DNA of 64,000 nt from positions 62,001-126,000 of the forward strand of contig BQJU01000015.1 in NCBI GenBank assembly GCA_021604865.1, given 5' to 3'. A model generated the notes under the pieces. That model was not told where the DNA came from and searched no databases. It saw only the letters and a program-made list of their open reading frames with translations. The first letter of the stretch is position 1; every line of letters starts with the position of its first letter. Of the stretch, positions 20,425 through 28,787 are shown piece by piece. A program made the position numbers and the translations under genes. This DNA comes from Saprospiraceae bacterium (GTDB taxonomy: Bacteria; Bacteroidota; Bacteroidia; Chitinophagales; Saprospiraceae).

Positions 20425-21519
20425 CTACTTCTTCCGTCTATTATTTTTATAATCGCGGAAAACAAATTCGCCAAGCCCTTGTAGGCTACTGTAAAAAGCT
20501 TTGCCATTATTGGCTTTAGTAAACTGTTCGACAAAACTAACCAGGTAGGGATCTCTGGCAATCATAAAAGTGGTAATGGGCACATCCAGTTTGCGCAAGC
20601 GAGTAGCCAGATTTAGGGTCCGATTAACAATTTTCCGGTCAAGGCCGAAGCTATTTTTGTAATAACGTTTCCCCTTTTTGATGCAGGTGGGTTTTCCATC
20701 CGTAATCATAAAAATCTGCTTATTGGGATTTTTACGTCGACGTAGCAGATCCATGCCCAGTTCCAGTCCGGCAACAGTATTGGTATGATAGGGGCCTACT
20801 TGTAAATAGGGTAAATCTTTAATTTCAATTTGCCAGGCATCGTTTCCGAATACTAGTATATCCAGGGTGTCTTTTGGATAGCGGGTTGTAATCAATTCTG
20901 AAAGCGCCATGGCTACCTTTTTGGCAGGGGTAATACGATCTTCACCATAAAGGATCATGGAATGGGAAATGTCGATCATCAAAACCGTGCTCATCTGGCT
21001 TTGGTAGTAAGTTTCATACACTTCCAGATCATTCCCAGTCAGTTGAAAATCATCAATACCGTGGTTGATCTGGGAATTTCTCAAAGATTCTGATACAGCC
21101 AGGTTGTCCAGTTGATCCCCAAATTCGTAGGGTCTCAAATCAGAAGTAAATTCATCACCACGGCCACCCTGGCGAGTATTGTGATTGCCACGTTTGGTTT
21201 TTTTGATGTCACCAAAAATATCTTCCAGCGCTTTTTTTCGCAAGGCAATTTCCATCTTGGCAGAAGGAATAAAGTTGGGATTATTACTGTCTTGCTGACG
21301 GATGTAACCTTTATCAATTAGCTCCTGGATGAAATCAGCCATGCCATAATCCTCATTGGTCAACTTGTATTCCTTATCGAGTTCAGTAAGCCAGGACAGA
21401 GCCTCGCTAACCTCACCAGAGGTATACACCAACAATTCCTGAAATACTTTCAGCAACCGATCAAATAAGGAGCCTTCATCTTGCCCGGGAATATATTCTG
21501 AGAACTTCCAACCTATCAT
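20425..21519 (-). CDS. VWA-domain protein
   Basis: The ATG at 21519 (MIGWKFSEYIPG) is preferred; a TTG nine codons upstream would be unusual. The N-terminal 150 residues are helical and charged (GDIKKTKRGNHNTRQGGRG). Residues about 170-350 form a von Willebrand factor A domain with a complete metal-ion site D-I-S-H-S (near 180) and ITDGKPT. Such proteins often work with a MoxR-type AAA ATPase in chelatase-like machines, but none is adjacent. No signal peptide is present, so it is probably cytosolic. The gene ends directly in a repeat array. Confidence 0.82.
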   Translation of the reverse strand: MIGWKFSEYIPGQDEGSLFDRLLKVFQELLVYTSGEVSEALSWLTELDKEYKLTNEDYGMADFIQELIDKGYIRQQDSNNPNFIPSAKMEIALRKKALEDIFGDIKKTKRGNHNTRQGGRGDEFTSDLRPYEFGDQLDNLAVSESLRNSQINHGIDDFQLTGNDLEVYETYYQSQMSTVLMIDISHSMILYGEDRITPAKKVAMALSELITTRYPKDTLDILVFGNDAWQIEIKDLPYLQVGPYHTNTVAGLELGMDLLRRRKNPNKQIFMITDGKPTCIKKGKRYYKNSFGLDRKIVNRTLNLATRLRKLDVPITTFMIARDPYLVSFVEQFTKANNGKAFYSSLQGLGEFVFRDYKNNRRKK

Positions 21520-21834
21520 GTAATGCCCTTTTTGTTGATCTAACAAATTTAAAACAATTTAGATTAAAAATGGGAAAAATGAATGAAGTCGGAAAGTGGA
21601 AAGATTGGTGGAAATGGCCGGCTACTTAGCCTTCGCAGTGCTTCGTCGCTCAAAGGGAGAAGTGGAAAGTTGGAAGGATTGGAAAAATAGTCGACTTTGC
21701 AGTGCTTCGGCGAAGCAAGGTTGCGTGTTTCGTCGCCAAAAGGAAGAAATGTTGTTGGCAATAGTTAATTGACCGAATGGAACACCACATCACTACATCA
21801 CCTTTCGTAGGTAAAAATTTTCCCTTCTCAAACA
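21520..21834. other. Intergenic spacer with degenerate repeats
   Basis: No gene is supported in these 315 bases. The stretch GCAGTGCTTCG appears twice (about 21635 and 21700), each time followed by a short TCGTCGC or GGCGAAGC palindromic scrap. A truncated copy of repeat family C lies at 21741-21802. Small frames here have composition unlike the neighbouring genes. Confidence 0.5.
21741..21802 (+). repeat. Repeat family C, internally deleted copy
   Basis: GGCAATAGTTAATTGA is followed directly by GAATGGAACACCACATCACT. The first part matches the start and the second part the far end of the 39096-39201 copy, so the CACTTTT-rich middle is missing. Confidence 0.55.
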
Positions 21835-22371
21835 TTAAACCTCACAACACCGCCTGACCAGCTCGTCATAATCGGGACGGTCGGAGACCAGTTTGTGGAT
21901 AAAAGAATCCATGATTTCACAATTCTGTATGGCAAAAATGCCGGGCATTTGAAAACCATCCCCTATGATCGAACCGGCTCCATGTCCATCCATGACACCT
22001 GCCTGAAACCCTCTGATCCAGGATTGCAAACCAAACAATTGAGTGAAGTTACCTTTAACCAATCCGAATAATTGATAATAGTGGCATTCGGGATCGCTGA
22101 TATGTGCAACGCCGTCCAATTGGTAACGGCTGAAATAGCGCTCAGCAGTATCCTCATTATCCATGTGGACAAAGACGAGTTTGATGCCTTTGGATTCAAT
22201 AATTTTCCGTTGGCGGGAAATATCAACCAGGGATTCCCGGCAAAAGATACAGCCAAAATGACGAAGAAAAACCAGGAAAACGGTAGACTCCTCCGAAAGT
22301 TCTCCTAATGAAGCACCTTCATTGGTCTTCATTTGACGGATTATGCTAGCATTAACTTTAGTTTCGGCCAT
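21835..22371 (-). CDS. Peroxiredoxin-like AhpC/TSA family protein
   Basis: A 178-residue thioredoxin-fold protein with the redox motif C41-I-F-C44 in LRHFGCIFCRESLVD, followed by KGIKLVFVHMDNED and the strand GMPGIFAIQNCEI-like region. The CxxC placement and the RHFGCxxC context match the AhpC-TSA_2/SelL-like group rather than classical 2-Cys peroxiredoxins. It probably reduces peroxides or acts as a thiol oxidoreductase in the cytosol. It ends with a cysteine pair (RRCCEV), which may be part of the redox relay. It lies 69 bases downstream of mdh on the same strand, with an inverted repeat between them. Confidence 0.8.
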   Translation of the reverse strand: MAETKVNASIIRQMKTNEGASLGELSEESTVFLVFLRHFGCIFCRESLVDISRQRKIIESKGIKLVFVHMDNEDTAERYFSRYQLDGVAHISDPECHYYQLFGLVKGNFTQLFGLQSWIRGFQAGVMDGHGAGSIIGDGFQMPGIFAIQNCEIMDSFIHKLVSDRPDYDELVRRCCEV

Positions 22372-22392
22372 CCGACTATATAGGTGTGCTTA

Positions 22393-22434
22393 ATTGGAAG
22401 CCAGCCTCGCCAGTTAGCTGATCTGGCTTCCAAT
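22393..22434. terminator. Perfect 12-bp inverted repeat after mdh
   Basis: ATTGGAAGCCAG (22393-22404) pairs with CTGGCTTCCAAT (22423-22434) across an 18-base loop. It lies seven bases after the mdh stop. No clear T-tract follows on the minus strand, so it may attenuate or stabilise the transcript rather than fully terminate it. Confidence 0.5.
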
Positions 22435-22440
22435 AATATT

Positions 22441-23373
22441 CTAAATGTCCATATTCTTGAAAACATCCATTACCGAACGAACATGCCCGGCAGATTCTTC
22501 TAACAAATGCATTTCTTCCTTGTTCAGTTTAAGCTCAATAATCTGTTCGATACCTGCTTTTCCAAGCTTTACCGGAACGCCCAGGAAGAGCCCCTTTACA
22601 CCATATTGACCGTTCAACATTGCACAGCAAGGGAAAATGCGGTTTTCATTTTTCAAGATGGCTTCCACCATTTGGGCAGCAGCAGCACCAGGAGCATACC
22701 AGGCTGAGGTCCCCATCAGTTTCACCAACTCACCGCCACCTACTTTGGTCCGATCTACGATAGCGTCAAGATCCTTTTCATCAATGAGTTCCGTCACAGG
22801 GATACCAGCAACAGTGGTGTACCGTGGAAGTGGTACCATCGTATCACCATGGCCTCCCATCAACACTGCCTGGATATCTTTAGGAGAAACATCCAAAGCC
22901 GTCGCCAAAAAGGCCCGGTAACGAGCAGTATCCAAAATTCCGGCCATACCAAAAACCCGGGAAGCATCAAGGCCAGAAGCCTTATATGCAGCATAAGTCA
23001 TCACATCCAATGGGTTGGATACAACGATAATAATGGGGTTTTTAGAGTGTTCCATGATAGATTTAGTCACCGCAGTAACGATCTTGGCATTGGTAGAGAT
23101 TAGGTCGTCACGGCTCATACCCGGTTTGCGAGGAATGCCCGCCGTAATAACTACGATATCAGAATTGGCGGTATCTTTATAATCATCGGTACCCTTCAGG
23201 TAGGTGCTATAATAATCAATAGAAGCTTGTTGCCAGCTATCCAGGGCTTTACCACGCGCCAGATCCCCTTTGATGTCAAGCAATACTACTTCTTTTACCA
23301 GGTCTTTGTGGGCCAACACATTGGCCACTGTAGCTCCCACATTACCGGCTCCGACAACGGTTACTTTACTCAT
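22441..23373 (-). CDS. mdh: Malate dehydrogenase (LDH-like type)
   Basis: A 310-residue NAD-dependent malate dehydrogenase of the LDH-like group. The NAD-binding motif is VVGAGNVGATVA, with LLDIKGDLARGKALD after it. The substrate and active-site parts are ITAGIPRKPGMSRDDL (arginines for the dicarboxylate), VVSNPLDVMTYAAYK and GGHGDTMVPL (catalytic histidine). It interconverts malate and oxaloacetate in the citric acid cycle. sucC of the same cycle lies 5.4 kb away but is divergent and separated by the protease cluster, so they are not one operon. A TACTTTTG motif lies about 90 bases upstream on the minus strand (23467-23460). Confidence 0.96.
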   Translation of the reverse strand: MSKVTVVGAGNVGATVANVLAHKDLVKEVVLLDIKGDLARGKALDSWQQASIDYYSTYLKGTDDYKDTANSDIVVITAGIPRKPGMSRDDLISTNAKIVTAVTKSIMEHSKNPIIIVVSNPLDVMTYAAYKASGLDASRVFGMAGILDTARYRAFLATALDVSPKDIQAVLMGGHGDTMVPLPRYTTVAGIPVTELIDEKDLDAIVDRTKVGGGELVKLMGTSAWYAPGAAAAQMVEAILKNENRIFPCCAMLNGQYGVKGLFLGVPVKLGKAGIEQIIELKLNKEEMHLLEESAGHVRSVMDVFKNMDI

Positions 23374-23459
23374 AATAATTTTTTGTTTGGCTATTTAAGT
23401 AATTACTCCGAAAATCTCTTCCCTCCTGACCAAATAATGATCAATCTTCAATCTGGCGA

Positions 23460-23467
23460 CAAAAGTA
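23460..23467 (-). promoter_or_regulatory. Putative promoter -7 element for mdh
   Basis: On the minus strand TACTTTTG fits TAnnTTTG, 87 bases before the start codon. The nearest upstream TTG is 26 bases away, longer than the usual 19-21, so support is weak. Confidence 0.35.
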
Positions 23468-23535
23468 GTAATTTTCTGATGGTTTGTTAATTTCAAGACT
23501 AAAGATTTGTCTGCCTACTTCCAGTCAATACTAGG

Positions 23536-23552
23536 TATTTTTGTTAATTTTG
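23536..23552 (+). promoter_or_regulatory. Two overlapping-spaced -7-like motifs before the first protease
   Basis: TATTTTTG (23536-23543) and TAATTTTG (23545-23552) both fit TAnnTTTG, 45-61 bases before the ATG at 23597. No -33 element at the expected distance was found for either. Confidence 0.35.
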
Positions 23553-23596
23553 CCTCGTCAATTTAAAATCAAAGTTTTTAGTAAATAAAAAATAAT

Positions 23597-25126
23597 ATGT
23601 ACAGGAACTTCTTTTCTTTATTTATTGCTATGCTCTTTTGTGCTTCATTTGCTAAAGCTCAGCAATACACTCCTCCCTGCGGTACTGTAGGTGAAATGGC
23701 AGAAGAACTCATCGTCCGCTTGCTACAGAATCAAGCAACACTTGCCGAAAATGATGGTGTGACTTACCGAACCACCCAATACGTACCTGTAAAGTTTCAC
23801 CTAGTTGGAAAAAATGATGGCACTGGAAGGCTACTCGAGCACTATGCCTTTGATCAAATTTGTGCACTGAATGAAGATTACGCCGAAATGGATATTGTCT
23901 TTTATGTAAAAGGCGGATTCAACTATATCGATAATTCAGTAACCTATGAAAACCACGCCAATACTCCTTTTATTTTGACGGCCAATAAAGATAACGCAGC
24001 GATCAATATCTTTTGTGTGAAGGATGCTACGCCAACTGGCGATGGATTGGGGACTACCTTGGGTTACTATTCTCCTGGCAATGACTGGATTGTAGTCCGA
24101 AATGATGAAGTTGGCAAAAATGATGCTACCCTGGCACACGAATTGGGGCATTTCTTCAGCCTGCCTCATCCACATAACGGATGGGATTCTGAACCCTATG
24201 ACGTGAGCATGCACGGAAACCCTGTACAAGCTTTTTCTCCGAACGGCCCTCCAAGTGAAAGACAGGACGGAAGTAATGGGACTACCGCGGGCGATTATAT
24301 TTCAGATACACCTCCTGACTATAACTTTGGATTTGGCTGGAATGACTGCGACTACGATGCAGGTACTATGGATCCTTCGGGAGAAATTGTTGATCCTGAC
24401 GAAAAACTTTGGATGGGCTATTTCCTACATTGCAATATTGATGAATACTACTTCTCACCGATCCAGCAGCAATTGGTCCTAACAGATTTGGCGTCCTCTC
24501 AACGTTTCTATATCCGCCCAAATTATACCCCTCAGCATGCGATCATTTCAGAAACGCCAGCACTGACCTATCCTATTGATGGAGCCACTACAGATAATTA
24601 TAATTGGGTAAATCTCCAATGGGAACAAGTGCCAGGTGCACAATTCTATTTGCTCGAAATCTCCAGGATCGCCAGTTTCGCAATTGATCCTGTTGAGGTG
24701 ATTGTTTATGGTAACAGCAAAATTATTACCAACCTGCAGGCTGATAAAACCTATTTCTGGAGAGTTACTCCGATGAATGAAGCATATACCTGTGCCGGTA
24801 GTTCTACAATAGGCAACTTTAAAACCGGTAGCACCACTGTTAGCAACCAGGAATTGTCATCCGTCAATCAATGGAGTGTTGCTCCAAACCCGGTAAAAGC
24901 CAATTCATCCTTAACGATCAATGTTGACGCATCTGTATCTTTTACAGCAACTATCAACTTGAGAGATGTAACAGGTCGTCAAGTTCGGAATATAGGTGAT
25001 CAGTCTTTTAATCTTGGTCAGCAAAATAGAGAAATTAGCCTTTCTGGTTTGAGTGCAGGCGTTTATTTCATTTCTCTGGATTCAGAAGAAGGCAGAACAA
25101 CCAAGCGGATCGTTGTTACAGATTAA
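23597..25126 (+). CDS. M43-like zinc metalloprotease with T9SS type A tail (paralog 1)
   Basis: The 509-residue product has a signal peptide ending at AKAQ. The zinc-binding motif is H181-E-L-G-H-F-F-S-L-P-H191, followed by HNGWDSEP. DTPPDYNFG and a Met-turn-like LWMGYFLHC come later, as in pappalysin-type (M43) proteases. A fibronectin III-like domain (WEQVPGAQFYLLEISR, then YFWRVTPMN) follows, and the last 75 residues (WSVAPNPVKANSSLTINV, then VYFISLDSEEGRTTKRIVV) are a type A T9SS sorting domain. The expected fate is secretion and extracellular protein digestion. It is the most diverged of three tandem copies: the C-terminal part of the catalytic domain has extra residues (DYDAGTMDPSGEIVDPDE). 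Confidence 0.87.
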   Translation: MYRNFFSLFIAMLFCASFAKAQQYTPPCGTVGEMAEELIVRLLQNQATLAENDGVTYRTTQYVPVKFHLVGKNDGTGRLLEHYAFDQICALNEDYAEMDIVFYVKGGFNYIDNSVTYENHANTPFILTANKDNAAINIFCVKDATPTGDGLGTTLGYYSPGNDWIVVRNDEVGKNDATLAHELGHFFSLPHPHNGWDSEPYDVSMHGNPVQAFSPNGPPSERQDGSNGTTAGDYISDTPPDYNFGFGWNDCDYDAGTMDPSGEIVDPDEKLWMGYFLHCNIDEYYFSPIQQQLVLTDLASSQRFYIRPNYTPQHAIISETPALTYPIDGATTDNYNWVNLQWEQVPGAQFYLLEISRIASFAIDPVEVIVYGNSKIITNLQADKTYFWRVTPMNEAYTCAGSSTIGNFKTGSTTVSNQELSSVNQWSVAPNPVKANSSLTINVDASVSFTATINLRDVTGRQVRNIGDQSFNLGQQNREISLSGLSAGVYFISLDSEEGRTTKRIVVTD

Positions 25127-25205
25127 AACGAATAATTGTATCCCTTTTGTTAGGGCATTCCTTCTGTCAATGTACAGTGCTTGCCCTACCAACTATTTTA
25201 AAAAA

Positions 25206-25241
25206 AGCCCAATAAACAAATTGACTGTTTATTGGGCTTTT
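25206..25241. terminator. Strong bidirectional-type terminator hairpin
   Basis: AGCCCAATAAACA (25206-25218) pairs perfectly with TGTTTATTGGGCT (25226-25238) around a 7-base loop, flanked by an A-run before and a T-run after. It lies 80 bases after the first protease gene, so the three proteases are probably not one uninterrupted transcript. Confidence 0.85.
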
Positions 25242-25242
25242 G

Positions 25243-25351
25243 GAGCTTCGGAGGCCAACCATACATTTGCGCTGAAGCTTTCTCCGGGCGTCTTCGCCGT
25301 AGCTTCGCGAAGGCAGAGTAGGAGCATAGGCTGCAAAGCCGACCTCCAAAC
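25243..25351 (+). repeat. Palindromic repeat family A, copy 4 with nested insert
   Basis: The left arm is GAGCTTCGGAGGCCAACCAT and the right arm GGCTGCAAAGCCGACCTCCA followed by AACAAACG. It shares GCGCTGAAGCTT and AGAGTAG(G)AGCAT with copy 3, but carries about 30 extra bases (TCCGGGCGTCTTCGCCGTAG and so on) that themselves form a GC-rich palindrome around the junction. It touches the terminator at 25206-25241. Confidence 0.7.
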
Positions 25352-25392
25352 AAACGCTTACATTAAACTATCTTTCTAAATATTCCACACAG

Positions 25393-26862
25393 ATGTCTAA
25401 ATCATTATTATCTCTAATGGCCCTTTTTCTGCCATTACTTACAAGTGCACAGATGGCTCCTTGCGGTACCCAGGAAGGGAGGGTTAAATGGCTACAAGAC
25501 TACCAGGAAAATCCTGGAGCATACCCGAAGTCAAATGCCACGATCTATGTACCTATGAAAATTCATATTGTCGGTAATGACGAAGGTGCTGGACATACCA
25601 GTCTCAATAGAACATTAAATGCTTTTTGTCAATTGAATGAACATTTTAAGGATGCCGACATTCAATTCTTTATTTCCGGTGAAATTAATTACATCAATAA
25701 TACCTTGTATTACGCGCATAATTATAATAATGGTTATGCCATGATGGAGGAACACAATGTGAATAATGTTTTTAATTGTTACATTGTAAGTGACCCTGCT
25801 GGAAACTGCGGATACAGTGTTTACGGTCTCGGTGTTGCCCTAAGCCGGAGCTGTATCAATACTGGCTCTTCTACCTGGGCACATGAAGCTGGACATTACC
25901 TCTCACTTCCACATACCTTTTCTGGTTGGGAAGGTTACGACGACTTTGATTACACCCAAGCGGCACCCAACTTTATTGGCAACCGGATGGTAGAGCGTGC
26001 CGATAGCTCCAATTGCGAAAACGCCGGAGATCGTTTTTGCGATACCCCAGCTGATTACCTCAATTATCGCTGGAATTGTAATAGCGCCGGGTTTAGTACC
26101 ATAACAGAAACGGATCCAAATGGAATACAGTTTCACTCAGATGGTTCGTTGATCATGTCGTATTCGACAGATAACTGTACAGAAATGCGTTTTTCAGAGG
26201 AACAAATTGATGCCATGCAGGCCAACCTGATGTTTGACAGGCCTTATCTGATCTCCTCTGCACAACCAATGGATGCTATTCCCGAGGATGCCATGATCGA
26301 ATACGTATATCCTCAAGACGGACAGGTACTGACCGATACCATCAGCTCGATTACTCTGGAATGGGCGCCAATACCTAATGCACAGTATTATATCGTTAAT
26401 ATGAATCCATTTCCGTTTTTTAGTTTCACGATATACGATGCTATTGTAGCAACTAACTCGGTTACCTTTCACGGACTGGAAGCCAATCAGGACTATTACT
26501 GGCAAATTCGCCCATATAGCTCCTATTCCACTTGTATGCGCTTTTCGCAAAAAGGTACCTTTACAACTGGAGAAACGATTACCGCAACAGAGGAACTTTC
26601 TACTCTGGAAAACCTGAATATCTATCCCAATCCGGTAAAAGGCAATCATTCGGTAACCGTAGTCTTTTCTGCAAAACAAAGAGAACATCTACAGGTAAGA
26701 ATACTCAGTATGACCGGCCAGCAATTGCAATCCATCAGTTACGAAGCTAATCAGGGAGACAACAACCTTCAGCTTTCACTGAATACCATAAGCAGTGGAT
26801 TGTATATGGTAGAATTAATTGGTGTTAACGACCGAATAGTTCGTAAATTAATGGTGAAGTAA
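25393..26862 (+). CDS. M43-like zinc metalloprotease with T9SS type A tail (paralog 2)
   Basis: A 489-residue secreted protein (signal MALFLPLLTSAQ). The zinc motif is H164-E-A-G-H-Y-L-S-L-P-H. It is followed by CDTPADYLNYRWNC and the Met-turn SLIMSYSTDNC, then RFSEEQIDAMQANL. One fibronectin III-like domain (ITLEWAPIPNAQYYIVNM, then DYYWQIRPY) precedes the sorting domain (NLNIYPNPVKGNHSVTVV, then GLYMVELIGVNDRIVRKL). The order of domains and many short blocks (YVPMKIHIVG, AGNCGYSVYG) are shared with the copies on both sides, so it arose by tandem duplication. The Met-turn is intact here, while in paralog 1 the corresponding stretch differs. Confidence 0.9.
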   Translation: MSKSLLSLMALFLPLLTSAQMAPCGTQEGRVKWLQDYQENPGAYPKSNATIYVPMKIHIVGNDEGAGHTSLNRTLNAFCQLNEHFKDADIQFFISGEINYINNTLYYAHNYNNGYAMMEEHNVNNVFNCYIVSDPAGNCGYSVYGLGVALSRSCINTGSSTWAHEAGHYLSLPHTFSGWEGYDDFDYTQAAPNFIGNRMVERADSSNCENAGDRFCDTPADYLNYRWNCNSAGFSTITETDPNGIQFHSDGSLIMSYSTDNCTEMRFSEEQIDAMQANLMFDRPYLISSAQPMDAIPEDAMIEYVYPQDGQVLTDTISSITLEWAPIPNAQYYIVNMNPFPFFSFTIYDAIVATNSVTFHGLEANQDYYWQIRPYSSYSTCMRFSQKGTFTTGETITATEELSTLENLNIYPNPVKGNHSVTVVFSAKQREHLQVRILSMTGQQLQSISYEANQGDNNLQLSLNTISSGLYMVELIGVNDRIVRKLMVK

Positions 26863-27042
26863 TATAGGAATGAGGCCTAGTGCCTCAGGGAGGACCTTTA
26901 TTGCAAACAGTCGATAAAAATAGGTATACATTTTTCCGTTTAATACCTTGTGCGACCGCGCTGTGGTCCAAAGCCGTGGTGCTATTGAATGAGGTGTTCC
27001 AACCATAGTGCAAAACGATCTTAAATTTAAAACCATAGGTAT

Positions 27043-28605
27043 ATGAAGCGTAATTATTTACTATCATTATTGGCTGTATTCGGTTTTGTTTTTCTGGCAA
27101 ATGCTCAAAACCCAATTGACCTGAATCCTTGCGGGTCGGTTTCCGGTAAATCTACATGGCTAAAAAAGTACCAGGCCAGCCCACAACTTTATCAGAAAAA
27201 TACGGATACCATCATTTATGTACCGCTGACAATACATCTATTGGGTACGGATGCCGGGCAAGGCTTTTTTCCCTATAACAAATTACTGGATGCGCTTTGT
27301 GTATTGAATCAAGACTTTGAGCAGGCCAATATTCAGTTTTTTGTTGAAGGAGACCTCAATTTAATCAGTAATTCCGCCTGGAATGACCATGAGACGGTAT
27401 TGGATGGGGCGGAGATGATGTTTGCCAATAATGTGGCGAACACCCTCAATTGCTATTTTCTATCTGATCCGGCGGGCAACTGCGGTTACAACTTGCCTTA
27501 TGCTGGTATTGCAGTAGCTAAAAGTTGTGCCGATGCTGCTGATCATACCTGGTCGCACGAAGTAGGACATGCACTGTCCCTACCCCACCCTTTCCTTGGC
27601 TGGGAAGGCGGGCCAACTCATGATGGCAATATCAACACCTATAATTTCAATAATCCGGCACCACTTACCGTCACTTACGATTATACTTATTTTAAGGATA
27701 CCTTGATCATCGATACCCTCATCATTGATACGATTGCGGTAGAAATGGTTGATCAAAGCAATTGTACGGTTGCCGCCGACGGATTTTGTGATACTCCGCC
27801 AGATTATTTGAGTTATCGCTGGCAGTGTAATAGTAGCTCTCCGGAGAGCTCTGTATTACAAAGGGATCCCAACGGAGATACCTTCCGATCTGATGGTACG
27901 CTAATTATGTCTTATGCGGATGATGCCTGTTCTTATCGTTTTTCCGACGATCAAATTGCAGCCATGCGGGCCAATCTTTATGATGAAAAGCCGGAGTTGT
28001 TGTACAATCAGACTCCCGCTGATGCAATAGCTGAAATTGCACCCAATCAAATTTATCCCATTAATGGTGAGGCCGTTGCTTTCAATCAGGCAGAACTAGC
28101 TTGGGATGAAGTGGAAAATGCAATTTTTTACAGTATTGAAATATCCAGAGTCCCTACTTTTTCTTCTGCTATAACTGACAAATATTGGACAAGCAGCACG
28201 AACTTAATCCTACCTGAACTAGATATGGATCGCACTTATTATTGGCGGGTCAGAGCAGCCAACAGCCACTATTTCTGTACACCACGCTCGGAGTCGGCCA
28301 CCTTTGTCACCATATCGCCTACTGCAACCAGTTTTCCAGCTAATATCAGTCGGATTGTGATTGCTCCTAATCCAGTGAATAAGCATGGAAAGATCAATAT
28401 TACGCTGGATGCTAACGAACAGATGCCGGTTGAAATCCTGTTGAGTAATACAATTGGTGCCAGATTACAAACACAGCAATTCACAGCCAATAGTGGATTG
28501 AATCAATGGAGTATTGAGTTGGATACTCATTTGCCAGGAGGGATTTATTTGTTGAGTGTGCAGACGAGTGGTGGAATTTATACGGAAAAAGTTATTGTGG
28601 AGTAG
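27043..28605 (+). CDS. M43-like zinc metalloprotease with T9SS type A tail (paralog 3)
   Basis: The 520-residue product has a signal peptide ending at ANAQ. The zinc motif is H172-E-V-G-H-A-L-S-L-P-H, with FLGWEGG after it. DTPPDYLSYRWQC and the Met-turn TLIMSYADDAC follow. Compared with paralog 2 there is an insertion of about 30 residues after the zinc site that contains a D-T-L-I-I-D-T-L-I-I-D-T-I repeat. A fibronectin III-like domain (YYWRVRAANSHYF) and a type A sorting tail (IVIAPNPVNKHGKINITL, then GIYLLSVQTSGGIYTEKV) complete it. It is the last of the tandem set, and sucC begins 182 bases later. Confidence 0.9.
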   Translation: MKRNYLLSLLAVFGFVFLANAQNPIDLNPCGSVSGKSTWLKKYQASPQLYQKNTDTIIYVPLTIHLLGTDAGQGFFPYNKLLDALCVLNQDFEQANIQFFVEGDLNLISNSAWNDHETVLDGAEMMFANNVANTLNCYFLSDPAGNCGYNLPYAGIAVAKSCADAADHTWSHEVGHALSLPHPFLGWEGGPTHDGNINTYNFNNPAPLTVTYDYTYFKDTLIIDTLIIDTIAVEMVDQSNCTVAADGFCDTPPDYLSYRWQCNSSSPESSVLQRDPNGDTFRSDGTLIMSYADDACSYRFSDDQIAAMRANLYDEKPELLYNQTPADAIAEIAPNQIYPINGEAVAFNQAELAWDEVENAIFYSIEISRVPTFSSAITDKYWTSSTNLILPELDMDRTYYWRVRAANSHYFCTPRSESATFVTISPTATSFPANISRIVIAPNPVNKHGKINITLDANEQMPVEILLSNTIGARLQTQQFTANSGLNQWSIELDTHLPGGIYLLSVQTSGGIYTEKVIVE

Positions 28606-28719
28606 CCGCCTATTCCTGAAAAGGATCGGCATTTCTAATCTTTACTCCCAAAATATAGCTGGAGGTAATAGTCCTATTGTACAGATATAGCTTGGACCTA
28701 GACTTTTGTGCAAGCTACC

Positions 28720-28750
28720 TTTGTAATCCCCCAAAAATGCCTTACTTTTG
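28720..28750 (+). promoter_or_regulatory. Bacteroidota-type promoter of sucC
   Basis: TTTG (28720-28723), 19 bases, then TACTTTTG (28743-28750) matches the TTTG-N19-21-TAnnTTTG consensus. The ATG of sucC is 38 bases after the -7 element. This is one of the two best-fitting promoters in the window. Confidence 0.65.
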
Positions 28751-28787
28751 GCGCTTCTAAAAAGAACTTTCTTAAACCAACTCCTAT

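Noticed and set aside
26194-26688. A 164-residue minus-strand frame
   Set aside because: It is the complement of the second metalloprotease gene and has atypical composition for this genome.
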